DNA of 64,000 bases from Monomorium pharaonis (taxonomy: Eukaryota; Arthropoda; Insecta; Hymenoptera; Formicidae). Shown in pieces: positions 1 through 12,582 of the stretch. Each line of letters starts with the position of its first letter. Position 1 is the stretch's first letter. The DNA is taken from the NCBI RefSeq assembly GCF_013373865.1, contig NC_050475.1:7207001-7271000 (forward strand), read 5' to 3'. The position numbers and the translations under genes are program-made. The notes under the pieces are model-generated. The model made no database searches. It was not told where the DNA came from and saw nothing but the letters and a program-made list of their open reading frames with translations.

Positions 1-36
1 CTTTACATGCCTATAATCGCGCTTGCGTTACAATCG

Positions 37-412
37 TATTGCGTTTTTCGAAATAGCTTAAAGTATTTAAATAGTCGACAAAGAAATGTTTTACATCGAA
101 GTGAAAGGCTTCTAGGAATCCTCATGTACATAAACTTTTTAAATATTCTAGTCTGTACAAATCACTCATGTTAAAGAAAAAGAAAAAAATGTAGCCAATT
201 ATGTCAATTTTAGAACCCAATTTTTCAGACGTTCACATTATGTTGCAAAAACTTTAATTATTATAAAATATATAACAGTATTATAAAAATTACTATACCA
301 CTTTCTAGTTTACATTTATGTTTTTAAAGTTTTATTTTTAGCTTTTATTTAAGAAGTGCTATATCCAAAAACAAAGTGAAAGGCAACTCAATATCGATAA
401 CCTTCCTTAGTA
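37..412 (+). repeat. Diverged direct duplication, left copy
   Basis: Collinear with 16700-17000. Shared ordered phrases include ATTGCGT, GTCGACAAA / ATCGACAAA, TTTTACAT(C/T)G, GCTTCTA(G)GAATCCTC / GCTTCTATGAGTCCTC, TGTACA(A/G)AT, AAAATGTAGC and TCCAAAAACAAA. No ORF. Confidence 0.65.
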
Positions 413-427
413 ATTATTAAATTTATT

Positions 428-459
428 CACACACAGACACACACACACACACACACACA
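428..459. repeat. (CA)n microsatellite
   Basis: About 15 CA units with one interruption. Confidence 0.9.
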
Positions 460-2139
460 AATATATTACAAAAATATATTACAACACGCATATCTATTTT
501 CTCTAGCACATATTTATAATAAAAAGTAGAAAGAAATTCTATTTACAAATTCTCCAAATTAAAATGCTTCAAATAAAATCACACGAATGGAAAAAAATTT
601 AAGTTCAAAGCTAAAAATACTTCAAATTAAGCTTCAGTAAATAAAGAACAAATCCTATATTCGTCTTCATATCTACATCACTGTACTCCATTTGAGCGTC
701 TTTGTTCAGTTTCTAGCCTGTGAATCAAAAATGCTAAACATCAGCAATCAACATGATACGATACAAACGATGAGACGCGTTTTGTTGCGCCAGTACTTTG
801 TCCTGCCTTATCGCGACACGATTTTATCGTCGAAATTTTCCACCGCATGCATACACACATGTACGAGGCACTCGAGAAGGCCCTCCTCGAACCATATCGC
901 GCCACGGCCACGCGAGCAGGTTTGGCGTTGCCGTGTCGAAAGATGCGCGCACACACGAATTTTCGATTTGCAGTCACCTGCGACACGAAACATGAAAGGA
1001 GAGAGCGCGATCGATTAACCTCGCCGCGCCGAAAGTCAATTCACGTGCGGACAGGCGCATCGCAGCGAGAGAGAGAGGAGAGGGTGAGAGGGAGAGAGAG
1101 AGAAAGAGAGAGAGAGGGATGCAGCCACGGGAGACGATAATAAATAGCCGATGACAGGCAGCCGATACGGAATATGTATAAATATCGCGTCCGCCACGCT
1201 ATCGGAGTTATTGGTACTCATATTGAATTCCATTGATGTCACCGCTTCTATTTCGGAAAGCCTCGTGTCGTTAGGCCACCGTGTACGCTCCACAGACTCT
1301 TCCCCCGGTATTAATATACATTATATGACTGCGAGGAGCCTAAGGTCTGTGTACTCTATACGAAAATCCCCTACTGTTGTTGATTGCGCAGTTTCATTTT
1401 ATTTACATGAAATTGAAGTCCCATTATGTTATGCTGATAAGAGCTGACAATGATGACGCAGTTTTTTTTTCTTCACAGATAATTTCCACGTGCTACCGAG
1501 ATAGGAAAAAAAACGGAAGCTGTATTTAAAAAGGGGGGAAAAAACGGAAGCTGTAGGCGGCATTTAAAAAAAGCTTGATTTATAATATTTTAAATATCAA
1601 GCTTTACATTTCCTTTCTGTTAGTTTATACAATTTTATTTGCAGCATTTTAATATCGAGAATTTGTAAATCAAGAAATTATTTTTATTTCTTTTTATTAA
1701 AAAAAAAAAAAAAACAGTTTTTCTGATTAAATAACATCTTCAAATTCCGCATATTAAATAGAAATTGTGACAAAAAATGTACATCAAAATTATTTTTCTC
1801 GGACAGAGACTTTTAATTAAGATTTAATTGTTTTCCTAATCGCCCTTCGAGAGATTCATCCCTGAAAAAATCCGTAGTGTAGTAATTTCGATCTCTAATG
1901 TATAAAAATAAATAAAAAGAGTGAGAGAGAAAAAGAGAGTGAGAGAAAGGGGTAAAAATGCTTGCATTCATCGCTCATCAGCAATCTCTCGCGTTCTTCT
2001 TCGCAAAACTACATGTACCGAATGGCGACGACGGAAAATTTCGAACCTTCCCACTCTCCCAGGGAGGAGCTATCGACACAAATACAGCGAAGGAAAAATA
2101 CCGAAAGTGCAGCTCGTAACGTTCGTTTGGATGTCGTTA

Positions 2140-2170
2140 CACACACACCACACACACACACACACACACA
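2140..2170. repeat. (CA)n microsatellite
   Basis: About 15 CA units with one interruption. Confidence 0.9.
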
Positions 2171-2425
2171 TACGCACATATCGCTGCACGCATCGTCTCA
2201 CTACGCGTCAAGGGCGGGGAGAAAAGTCGCTGTCGAAGGAGACCGGAGATTCGCGGGGGCAGGCATTCGCTTTCAATTTCTATCTCCCGCGTTTAAAAGC
2301 GCTTAGGACAGCCGTGATTTATGTATTTCTCAATTACACGGATACCAGAGGGGATGGTCTCGTCCGCCCGTCGTTACCCTCCTCCGTTCGAGAAGCGATC
2401 GTGGGACGAGAAAAATATTTCTAGG

Positions 2426-2498
2426 GCACACGCGCGCGCGCGCGTATTATGTGCGTGCGTGCGTGCGTGCGTGTGTGTGTGTGTGTGGGTGTGTGTGA
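2426..2498. repeat. Compound (CG)n-(GTGC)n-(GT)n tract
   Basis: Alternating purine-pyrimidine DNA: CGCGCG then GTGCGTGC then GTGTGT. Such DNA can adopt the Z form. Confidence 0.9.
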
Positions 2499-5221
2499 AA
2501 AGAGAAAGGTACAAATCGGGCAGAGTAATCGCGATAAATTGTACCGAGATTTATTTTCCAGCGATTAATATTCGTCAGTCTGACAATCCGACAGCAATTA
2601 CCGGAACGACCGTCTCAGGGAATTATGAATATTTCGTTGCGTTTTCGATCTACCATTCGTTATGTTGGATTTTTCTTCGCTTCTCGCGCTTCTGCTTGAT
2701 TCAATGTCAATTTTCTGATCGCGACAGAACGCCGCCCCGCGAACTTCCACTCGTCACGATTATACCGATTGACCCTTGGAGCGGCTGCCGGCCGAGACGT
2801 TTCAATTCTACAAAAGATAACGCACACGTCACACGCGCCCGGGATGCAACTGCGTCAAACGCGAAACACAATACCGTTCGCAAGAAGCGGAATTTACATT
2901 CTAAGCAAAAAAAAAAAAAAAAAGACGGAAGAAACAGCGCCCGTGCGCGCGCGCGCGCGAACGCGCCGCCGAGGTCTCGCGCGCTCCGGAAAACGCCTTT
3001 TTGCCGCGTAATTGTCGCAATTTGTCGCGCTCGGGATAGAAAATGAGTCGACGGGAGGTAACCTCGTGTGTAACGCAGGTACTAAAAGAGATTTCACACG
3101 TCCCGCGCACGTGGCGCTTCCTCGCCGCGCGAACACACACCTCTAATTATGCCACGCTCCTTGAATATGCATAATTGAAACGCTCGCGACGACACGTTCG
3201 CGCGTGACGTTTCACCGCGTGCGTTATTATATTCCCTTGAGCTCCCGCACAGACACACACGCACACACACACGCGCGCGCGAATATGTATCATTAATTTG
3301 CGCGGATTAATTCTTCTGGCAAATGGTTTGTTTGTTGGTTTGCTGGAATCGATCCCCTCGAAGGAGTATAGAACGAGATATGATAAGCGTTTCACGTGAC
3401 ACTAATTAATCTCTCCTTGATAATCCAGTCTACTGAATTTTTGTTTATTTCTCTCAAGTTGAATATTCGTAAAGATTACGATCTTTACTTGATACATGCT
3501 TATGCTCAAATCAAATATTGATAAGATCGCACACCTGATATTGTCCTCGGTAGATTTGAACCCGGACCTTTTGCGCCGCGATCGCGGCTTGTTTATTTAT
3601 TTCTATGAATTTCATTTTAAGCAGCGCGAACTTCAAGGGAACACATTTGTATTTTTCCGATATAAATAAATATTTATTGTATCCAGGCGATGACATTTCC
3701 TGGAAACATATTAACGGATTCCCGACCGTTGCCAGCATTAAGAAACGAGAGAATCGCTAATTAATCCGTGTAATATTTAACTCAAGGACGAGTCGTTTAT
3801 ATACTTAAAAGGCTTCTCACCTTCAAAAAATCGAAAATATTCCATATAGAAAACGCGGTCACCGCGCGGCGGCGACGCACGTGCTTACGAAGGCCGTCGC
3901 GAGCCGACGTCAATGAGAGAGAGAAACACTTCTATTGACAGTGTATATAACGCGGTAGATAACACCGCCGAAATACCTAGGCCTTCGGTCTTTAATCGCC
4001 CCGCGATCCCGTTCGGATCGCTCGCGGTTGGTTTCCATGACGCAGGCACTCCGTTCCGCGCTTACGTCATTCGCTGCTCCTCATCGCGACGTACGTACGT
4101 AACGTCGCGTGCAAGCACGACGACCGTTGTGTATAGGTAGGTGGTTGTCAGTCGATATCGCGATCGGATGAAATTAGCCCGAAAATCTGGCGCCCTATCG
4201 AAACCTATATCGGCCCCTCGAAATCTAACGGGAGAGCCCAGCTCGAAGATCGCGAGAGGCTGACAAGAGTAGATCGCGACGCGACAACGGGACGATATTT
4301 TTGTCTAGACCGATATAAGATCGAATCTCCTTGAGAAATCTTCGACGTCACGTCAAAATAAAATACAAGATTAAAAGCCGACGGTTTAACCGGCGCTCTC
4401 GTCCCGATTCGCGCGATCTTCATATCTCGGCGCTCCCGTTGAACGTCGCGCGAATTCTATTAAATTATACGGTCGAGCGTAATTTGAAATTTAGATGGGG
4501 AAGAAAATTTATTTATCGTCTGTCTGCACTGCTTCTTAATTTCTTATTGCGCTTGTCAATTTGCACAGCTTGGAAGCTATTAATTATCCTCGCATATAAA
4601 CACAAGCTTTTCCCAGTTTGATCCCTGACACCTGTACGCAACGTTCCGCCGTGGCACCTCGTATTGTCCCAAGTGTGTGCGACTAACCGTGCAGGTGGTC
4701 GGACGTGCAATCGTCTGTTGCACACAAACTTTATACTCGTCGTACGTGTATACGGGGACGACGCGCAAATAAATCCGTGTAGATCGATCGGCGGTGTCAA
4801 CGACCGGCGCGATAACTTGTAAGATGGGCTATTTTATAGATTTCTTGAAAGAAACGACCATCTTATGACCGACTTAACTCACTCGGCTTGTAACTTGTAC
4901 GTAAAAAGTAAGAGTAGTGAAAGAGTAGAGTCGCTGCATCAATATAAGAAAAATAACAACTTAATAATAAATTACATTTTCAAGAAAAAGAAATTTATTT
5001 TAATCAAATCTGTATGAAAGAATTCGGTTAAAAAAAAATATTAATTAATTTGCAATTTATTATTTTAAAGTCGCATTATTTAAATTAATTTCTTAAGCAA
5101 TCATTTATTAATTGTTCAGTAATAAATTTATTTTTGAAATTGGTTCTTAATTATGTTCTAACTTGGCACGGTCTCATTAATGTATTAAAATCAGAAAGAA
5201 ATATTAATGCCAAATCAACAA

Positions 5222-5426
5222 TGTTATTCTCATATATACGCAAGAATTTAAATTCTTGAACGAAATATTATATTCTTCTTTGAAGAATTTGATAGTCTTA
5301 AATTCGACAAAACAAAATTTCTCTATGTAAGCAAGTTACGATCCGTTTAAGATTACCAAATTCTTTAAAAAAGAATTTTATATTCAATTCAAAAATTTTA
5401 ATTCTTGCATGTACATGAGAATAACT
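5222..5426. mobile_element. Inverted-repeat element, about 205 bp
   Basis: The arms share GTTATTCTCAT, GCAAGAATT and AAGAATTTG in inverse order at the two ends, giving an imperfect hairpin about 80 bp long per arm. AT-rich, no ORF. Confidence 0.65.
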
Positions 5427-7108
5427 GATAGCATTGCTTGACTTGACACTAATGTTTTATATAAATTTACATTAACGCACTAAAAGTTGTTAACGTGACT
5501 AAATTCCTTAAGTTTCATCAAGATTTGATTGTGAATATTAAGCGACTGTGAATATTAAGTGAATATTAGAAGCGACGTCGGAAACATTAATTAAAAATTG
5601 TCACCTGCGTGTCTCTTAATTATTAGACACAATTATTAACGTTATAATTTTATATTTTGCATCAGTATTTTATATTAATATTTTCAACGTCGTTTCTAAG
5701 AAAAGCACTCCACTGCGTAAACTCGAATGAGACTCGCGCAATACGCGCAGTATTCCGTACGCAACATCAATGGTTTCCTCTCGCGCTCTCGATCGCACGT
5801 ACGCCAATCGAACTCGTAACTCATGTACATTCAATTAACGCCCGCCGATAGAACGAGCCACTGGTTTCTATCTTATCTCGGGCACGGCCATGAATCTTTC
5901 GCGGTGGTTCGTTTTCAACAAACAAATAAAGCAATAATACCCATACAAGTTTAATTATCAAGAAGAGATCAATGGAAAGGAGAGGGGAGGGGGAGGGATT
6001 TGGCGACGGAGGTGACGGGAAGGAGGGAAGGGAGAGATGGCGCGAATCACACATATCAAAGGCACCTGTGTACTCATGCGATAACGACGCGATATACCGT
6101 AGCTCTCTGTAATCACGCGATCTGCTGATTCCCGCGATAACGCGTGGGACTTGAAAGCTTTCGAAACATGAATGAAGTCCATTCCATATATCTTCGTTTA
6201 TCCAAATGACCATCAAGCTGTAAACCTGATAAGACAGGTTCGGTATCGTTACACAATTGCCGTACAGCTCTTCTACCGTATATTTGCGCGACGACGATAT
6301 ATAACGATCTTATCGAGTTACAGTTACAGCTGCTGCAAGCTTATTCTGTGACTCTTAACGACAGTTATCGTCGAGTTAACGTTGTTAACTGTACACAGAT
6401 GTATAGTAATATACAGAAAAGCTGCGCGCAACGACATTACCACGATAACAAAGCTGTTGTTACGAGTTACAGAATAAGCCTGCAGAATAAAATTCAGTCG
6501 TCGTGACGATGACGATACAAATTCCGAAGATGATTTTTCGTTACCTAAAACGTTGTCGTCCCCGGAAGTTGGGACAATACATTTCTCCGTGCGTTTAAAT
6601 TATAAAAGAATTTATGAGATGACTGCCAGAGAAAGACATATTGTGTAAACAGTGACGAAACACAATATTGTGTCTTACGCCATTGATCTGGACCTCGCAC
6701 GTAAAGAAATCGTGTTATTGAGATACAGTGGCTTGAAAATAAAGAAAATAATCCCAATACATATCAAGTTTCATAACGCATGTGCATAACTTCAGAAACA
6801 ATTTCAGGAAAAATTTCTATAACAGAAATAATAACACAAAAAGCTCGCACATACTATCGATTCGGATCAGTCGAATCATCGAGATATAATTTTTTTAATA
6901 TTGTAAGAGGTAAAAAATTTATCCAAATATTTATCATCACTTTTTATTAATTAATTTTATTATTTATTTTATAATTTTAATAGAAAAATAATTTACCTAA
7001 TAAATTTATAAAATAATAGCTCAAGAAATGAGAATAATTTTGGGTCGAAATGGATGTCGATCGCTCAATATTTTCGCGTGTATATGAATTATTAAATACA
7101 TATTTTAA

Positions 7109-7813
7109 AGGGCTTACCTAGTATGACCACGTGAAAATGAGGGCAATTTTCGACGATTAAAAAAAAACTATTATATCAAATATATTAAAAGTTTAGGGTT
7201 ATATTTAGCAGCAATTAAAAAAGTTGCAAAAATTTTTTTACGAAAAAATATTAACATATATTCGAGATATGAGTCATTTCTCAATGGCCTGCCGCAGTCA
7301 TAACTCGCGAACAAATTAATGAATCCATTTCAAATTTAATAGTTACTGTATGTAGTAATACATACTCAGTACATGTTTTGTCGTACAATGAACTAGGATC
7401 TTTTCAATTCGTTAACAAATGTCAATTTACAATACAAAAAACGATCATTTTTTGCAAAATTCGAACTCTTTTCTTTAACGCCGTCATTTTTTTATTTTTT
7501 AATATTTTTTCACAATCCTAGTTCATATCTAGTTGTACAGGAAAACTTATTTAGTTTAACGCCTACTTTGTTTTTTTTATTTCCAGCACTCTGACGTCAC
7601 TTATCGTTGCAGCAGTTGGTTTATTTTTTTATAGAGCTCCAAAAAATGAATCATATTTCGAATATATGTCAATATTTTTTCGTGAAAAAATATTTGTAAC
7701 TTTTTTAAATGCTGCTGAATATAACTCCAAACTTTCAATGTGTTTAATTGAATAGTTTTTCTAATCTCCAAAAATCGCCCTCATTTTCATGTAGGTCACA
7801 CTAGGTAAGCCCC
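7109..7813. mobile_element. TTAA-flanked element with about 170-bp terminal inverted repeats (piggyBac-like, non-autonomous)
   Basis: Ends (A/G)GGGCTTACCTAGT are flanked by TTAA at 7105-7108 and 7814-7817. The inverted arms can be followed for about 170 bp through TGAAAATGAGGGC, GTTATATT(T/C)AGCAGCA and CATATATTCGA. TTAA targets with GGG-type ends suggest piggyBac-like mobilisation. The 705-bp element has no long ORF. The arms could fold into a long hairpin if transcribed. Confidence 0.85.
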
Positions 7814-8184
7814 TTAATTCTATAAACTTATATGTAAATTAATCAATGTCTAGTCTTTTTCGCCTATTATATATACATATTAATACATAACAAAACATAT
7901 TGATAAGCCGCTCTATAGCGTATATGAACTTTTTATGTTATTTTCGTGCATTAAATTCATTTCATGCGTGTGAATTGTTTAGATGAAAGTTTGGACGAAG
8001 GAGGATGCAAAATATAAAAATATAATAATTATAGGCAGCCGTATATTTCAATGTGTCATATTATGCAACCAGCCTGCTGGTGAATACCTATATAAGCACG
8101 ATGTATGTAAACATTTTCTTTTTACGTAATATAATCCACTTCAATGCATCGAGAACAGACGCGTGACGAAAAGAAGAGAGGAGG

Positions 8185-8202
8185 GCGGGGGGGGGGGGGG
8201 GA
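8185..8202. repeat. Poly-G run
   Basis: GGGCGGG followed by an uninterrupted G run, next to purine-rich DNA. Confidence 0.9.
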
Positions 8203-10690
8203 GAAAAACAACCGGGTGCGGATTTTAAATTTCAGAAGAACCACCGCTTCCTGCGGTGAGATTTAAGCTCCGATTAAACATTATAATTTAACTCGTCGCG
8301 GCGACCGGAAAACAAATCCGGGACAATTAACGCGGACTCTGGGAATTTCCAGAAAAAAAACTCTGAAAAATTCACCCATTTACATCTCCGCGTCACCTCA
8401 CGCGACGCAAAAAACCACTGACCGACACGCGCATCTCGGTCTCTTTTTTTTTTCCTTCGCTCGTCATTACGCGCGATATGCGTCGCGGTCTCCACGTGTC
8501 GGCTTCTTTTTCCTCGTGTTTTCTCCCGTGAAATACTTGGCCGCTGCGCGTTGTATCCGTCGTCGTCGCCTGTCGCGCCGCGCGAATACGCGCAGATTGC
8601 GAAACGAGGTCTACCGGGAGTCTAACGACGGCGGTTCGCCTCTTTTCGTTGGCCGCAGACCGTCTCCTCACATCCCCGCGCGGTGCAAAAGGTGTAATGA
8701 CTCGTATACTTCACTCTCCGCTGATTTCTGTGACACGTGACGCCGGGAGATGACGCCAGAACGTCGCCGATCGCCGCACGACCGTCGCGCGACTCCGTGA
8801 CTCTGCCGTTTATTGCGAGAGAGAAGAGATATTTCTCCTCCACCCCCCCCCCTCCAGATCTGTATATTACATTGGATTCGTCGTCGTAAATAAAACGCCC
8901 GAACGCGATCAGCCTTTAAATCGAACAACCGGGACACGTCGTCGACGACCGCACGCAAGCGTTATTAATATTTATTCCGCCGGCACACGTTATTTACTTA
9001 TTCTTCGCTCTTGCTCGCGATATACCGCCGTATGTATTTATTATTCGCTATTGTTTATTCTTCTGAAGGTATATACACAGAAGGACCTTACTTCCTTACT
9101 TGCGGGATCGTCAAACTAATCGTTTCGCTCCGAAACACACAATTTTAATCAGCCTATACACAGAGAAAAAGATTTCTTTAGATTTACGGAACAGAACGGT
9201 TTATTAAATTTAAAGAAATCTTTCTTATAAACTAAAATGCGAAAAGAAAAACTTGCAGTTGCAGATGAATTAATAACGTTTGATAAATATCATTGAATAA
9301 TGATTACAATTTTACTTTAGAAGGGTAGGTAATGTTTGTGGAAGTTAAAGTTCTGCAGAAACTCTCAAGGGAAGAAATGAGGTCAAGACTTGGATCTTTT
9401 TTTTTTAAGTCTTATTTTAGAAGGTATAATTAAAGAAACTAATAATAGCGTAATAATAACTGAAGAGTTTCCTCAAAGCAAAAGTTAACTATTCAAGAAA
9501 CAAAAAAACTTAACTTTAAACTGTACAAAGTATAAACAATAAAGTAAAAATGATGAATTCTTCTCTAAATAATAGAGGCTTAATTAATATTTTTAGAACC
9601 TATTTGACAAAAAAAAAACCCATTCGGAATTGTTTAGTATATGAGTATTTTATATGTATTTTATATGTACCTCTCTGTTTATACATAATATTTTTCCTTT
9701 TTGTAAAATAAAGTTAAAGCAATTATTTTTCCACTTTTCATTTACAATATTTTATAAGTTGCTCTTAACGAAAATTTCCTTTGATATTTCTCTTTGTATA
9801 AATATACAACTTTTCTCCAGGCATAAGTATATACATAAATATAAAGTTTTAAGCTTCAGGATTAAGAAAACTCAAAATCTCTAAACTTGCTTGGTTTTCG
9901 CAGGAAAGCCTTCAATGAAAGTTAACTATAGGTACTAATGCTAACAATAATATTTATAACAACTACATTAAATTAAGTAAATAATAATTAAAATTATCAG
10001 AGGTGAGGCTACAGTTTACGCTCGGCTGTGGAGATAAGATTTTGGGACGGCAGAAGTTCGCGTCCCCGTTGACCGGGTGACGTAACACGAGGCGCCAGTG
10101 GCGCGGATTTGTCACGGGAACTCGAACGATTCCCTCTTTCTTCCACAAACGAGATCTTTCGGGTGACCGGGAAGGGAAACGCGACGCTTTACTCGATTCC
10201 GATTGTTTTGCGATCACGCGCAGAAAAGAAGAAGGAAAAAAACGCACACGTGGGCGCGCACTCACCTCTCGTATTTCACCTGCATCGAGTGCGCGGAGGT
10301 GTCCTCCCAATAATTCTGCGTCTCCATCATCTTGCCGCATAGAACACGGCGGCGGTGGTGGTGGCCGCTTCCGGAAAGCTTCGACGAAAGATCGCTCTTC
10401 CTCTTCTTCTTCTTCTCCTCTCCTCACCTCGCTACACCACGCACTCGTCGCGCTGCCGGCACGGCGTTTATTATCTCGTCCTCGCTCCCCGCGAGAATCG
10501 GTCCGACTCGCAGGCGCGCGCGCGCGCGCGAGAGCGCGCGAGAGAGTCACGTGACACGGGGACTCGCGAGAGATGTGCACGAGGGCTGTCCTCTCCCTCC
10601 CCTTTCTCCCTCGCCCGTTCCGCGGGAGATCGCGAGATTCGCCGCCGGTCGAGAGCCGCGGGATCCTCCGGATCGATCGATCGCGCCGAG

Positions 10691-10720
10691 ATGCCGCGTG
10701 GGAAGAACAGCCGCCGGGAG
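10691..10720 (+). CDS. Weak candidate: first coding exon of an unidentified gene
   Basis: An ATG opens MPRGKNSRRE and is followed at once by a donor-like GTACGC in phase 0, inside the CpG-rich block. A strong acceptor (long pyrimidine run then TTTCAG) lies at about 11428; the DNA after it continues in phase as GDDDVCGSFEK and stays open to about 11770. Short basic N-termini before a splice occur in several zinc-finger factors, but I recognise no family and see no zinc finger or other domain. Chance in CpG-rich DNA is quite possible. Confidence 0.15.
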
Positions 10721-11000
10721 GTACGCACTCGCGAACGAATGCACGGCACGGCCACAGCACGACGGAGGAAGAGCACACCGCGACGAGGACGGACGCGCGG
10801 GATTAGGTTAGTTTCGCGTCCGCGGGCTCACTGACACAACTCGCGACGGAGAGAGGCAGCCGCCGGCGACGCACACACGGGAAACACTCGCCCACGACAC
10901 GACACTCCGTGAGTCCGCTCGGTCTCGCGACCGCGCGCGCGATATCCCGTACTGGCGCCCTCTTTCTCCCCCTCCCCTCTCCCCGCCCCTCCCTACTCGC

Positions 11001-11037
<37 letters not shown>

Positions 11038-11038
11038 C
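11001..11038. repeat. (CT)n microsatellite
   Basis: CT repeat inside the CpG-rich block, with one CGCT interruption. Confidence 0.9.
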
Positions 11039-12250
11039 TCCCGTGCTAGGCGCGCGCGTGCCCGGTCACAATTCGCGTTTCATTTTTTCCTTTCCACCTT
11101 AGAGCGATTCACCTTCCTCTCCCTCGTTATTTATGTAATAATAACTAGTATAATAATCGCGACGTCCTTCGGAGGAATCACGTTTCTCGGCCGTGTCGTC
11201 GTCGCTTCTTCGCTTCTCCGTTTGCCCGCCTCGCCTCGTGCTCCCCCACGACGATGATGTATGTTGCGCGACTCGACTCCCCGAGCTGTGCAAAGTTTTG
11301 AAACGGCGATCCGTTTCTCTCTCGGGGAAGAGCGTCCGCGCTTATCGTTCCGTTCCTCCCGGTTCTCGAGTCGCCGGGGGAGATAACGCTTCTCTCCCTC
11401 TCTCCTTTTTCTTTTTATTTTATTTCAGGGAGACGACGACGTGTGTGGCTCGTTCGAAAAAATCCACGGCCGCTCGAACGTGACGCTCCCGATAAGGCCG
11501 TTGACTCGCGCGAAATTCCGCGGCAGCCTCGAGAATTCTCGCGCGCGGGCGGGCGAGCGATCGCGAGGCCACGGGATGATCGCTCCGCCGTCCGGAAGAG
11601 GATTCCCGCACGTCGGAAATTCGCTCGTGAACCTTCACACGACTCCGAACGGTCGCCGACACCACACGCGCGGCGATCGATCGAACGTGATCCTCGGCTC
11701 TTCTCCTCTCTCTCTCTCTCTCTCTCTCTTTCTTTCTCGGTGCCTTCGATCCCGCGCAGGTGTGCAATGACATTCGCGGATGCACTTGACGACGGCGATA
11801 CGATCGCGCGGATAGTGTGTACACGGCGTGTCGTCACCTCGGCAGGGATACGTGTAATCGCGCGGCCCTGCCCGACGACGCTCTCTCGCTCTCGCGATGA
11901 ATCGCGCGGCCTGGTAGGAGTAAATCCGGTGCCCGCCGCCTCAGGTGCGGCTCCAGCGCTCACGTACTCGGGCGTGCTGCCATCATCCGCGGGTCCCTAC
12001 GGGAGATGTACCACTGACAATGAGTTATAATGCGTAATGGTGAGTATTTTTTTTTTTTAGAGAAAGTGATAATATAGCCTCTGTACAATAACTTTCTTAA
12101 TCCATTATTACCTTAGCGACAGTTGAATATTTAAATTTAATTTAATTGAAATGATTTTAATTAAATATTATTACCTCATCGATAATTATTTTTAGTTAAA
12201 AGTTCGACGGTTATAACATTTGTCAAAGCTATGAAAGTATTTACATTATT

Positions 12251-12582
12251 GTTAGGGTAGGATGGCCATAGTTTTTTAAAATACAAAAAACTTTTATTTT
12301 TATTATTTTTTTAACAGCGTTTGGTAGATTACTTTACTGAAGCTTGAAGTACATAAAGCTATTGACATTTAAGAGAAAATACTTAATAAAAATTTTTTAT
12401 TATCAAAATATTAAAACATGAACATTGGCCATCATTCACAACTTTTAGGGAAAATATGGCCATAGTATTATAGAACATATTGGCTATACATTTTTTATGT
12501 ACTTAATTATGAAAATAATTACGAGAACGCATTATTTAGCAATTATTAGAGAGATTATAGCTGTTGGCCATCATACCCTAAC
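12251..12582. mobile_element. MITE with GTTAGGGTA termini
   Basis: Left GTTAGGGTAGGATGGCCA and right inverse GTTAGGGTATGATGGCCA bracket 332 bp of AT-rich DNA. ATGGCCATAGT words recur inside near 12277 and 12466. No coding potential. Confidence 0.75.

Larger units (their letters stand above)
1..10019. other. No recognisable gene; AT-rich DNA with CpG-rich islands
   Basis: No ORF here resembles a protein. Islands of higher GC lie at about 0.8-1.3, 2.0-3.3, 3.8-4.8 and 8.2-9.0 kb. Between them are AT-rich DNA, CA and GT microsatellites and the elements at 5222 and 7109. A direct repeat with AACGGAAGCTGTA (about 1513 and 1543) is followed by a short AAGCTTGAT hairpin near 1572-1602. Confidence 0.6.
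10020..12035. promoter_or_regulatory. CpG-rich block, possible promoter region
   Basis: About 2 kb of GC- and CpG-rich DNA in an AT-rich setting, with (CT)n tracts at about 11001-11038 and 11698-11730. Several frames on both strands stay open, but the products are Arg/Ser/Pro-rich low complexity and overlap each other, as expected from base composition. In insects such blocks often mark promoters and first exons. Confidence 0.35.

Noticed and set aside
3540..3580. tRNA-like B box (GGTTCAAATCT on the minus strand)
   Set aside because: The T stem does not pair and no A box, anticodon arm or acceptor stem lies at the right distance.
9963..11963. Several 100-270 codon frames on both strands
   Set aside because: They overlap each other, are Arg/Ser/Pro-rich low complexity and match no family; expected in CpG-rich DNA. 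Only a weak first-exon candidate is kept.
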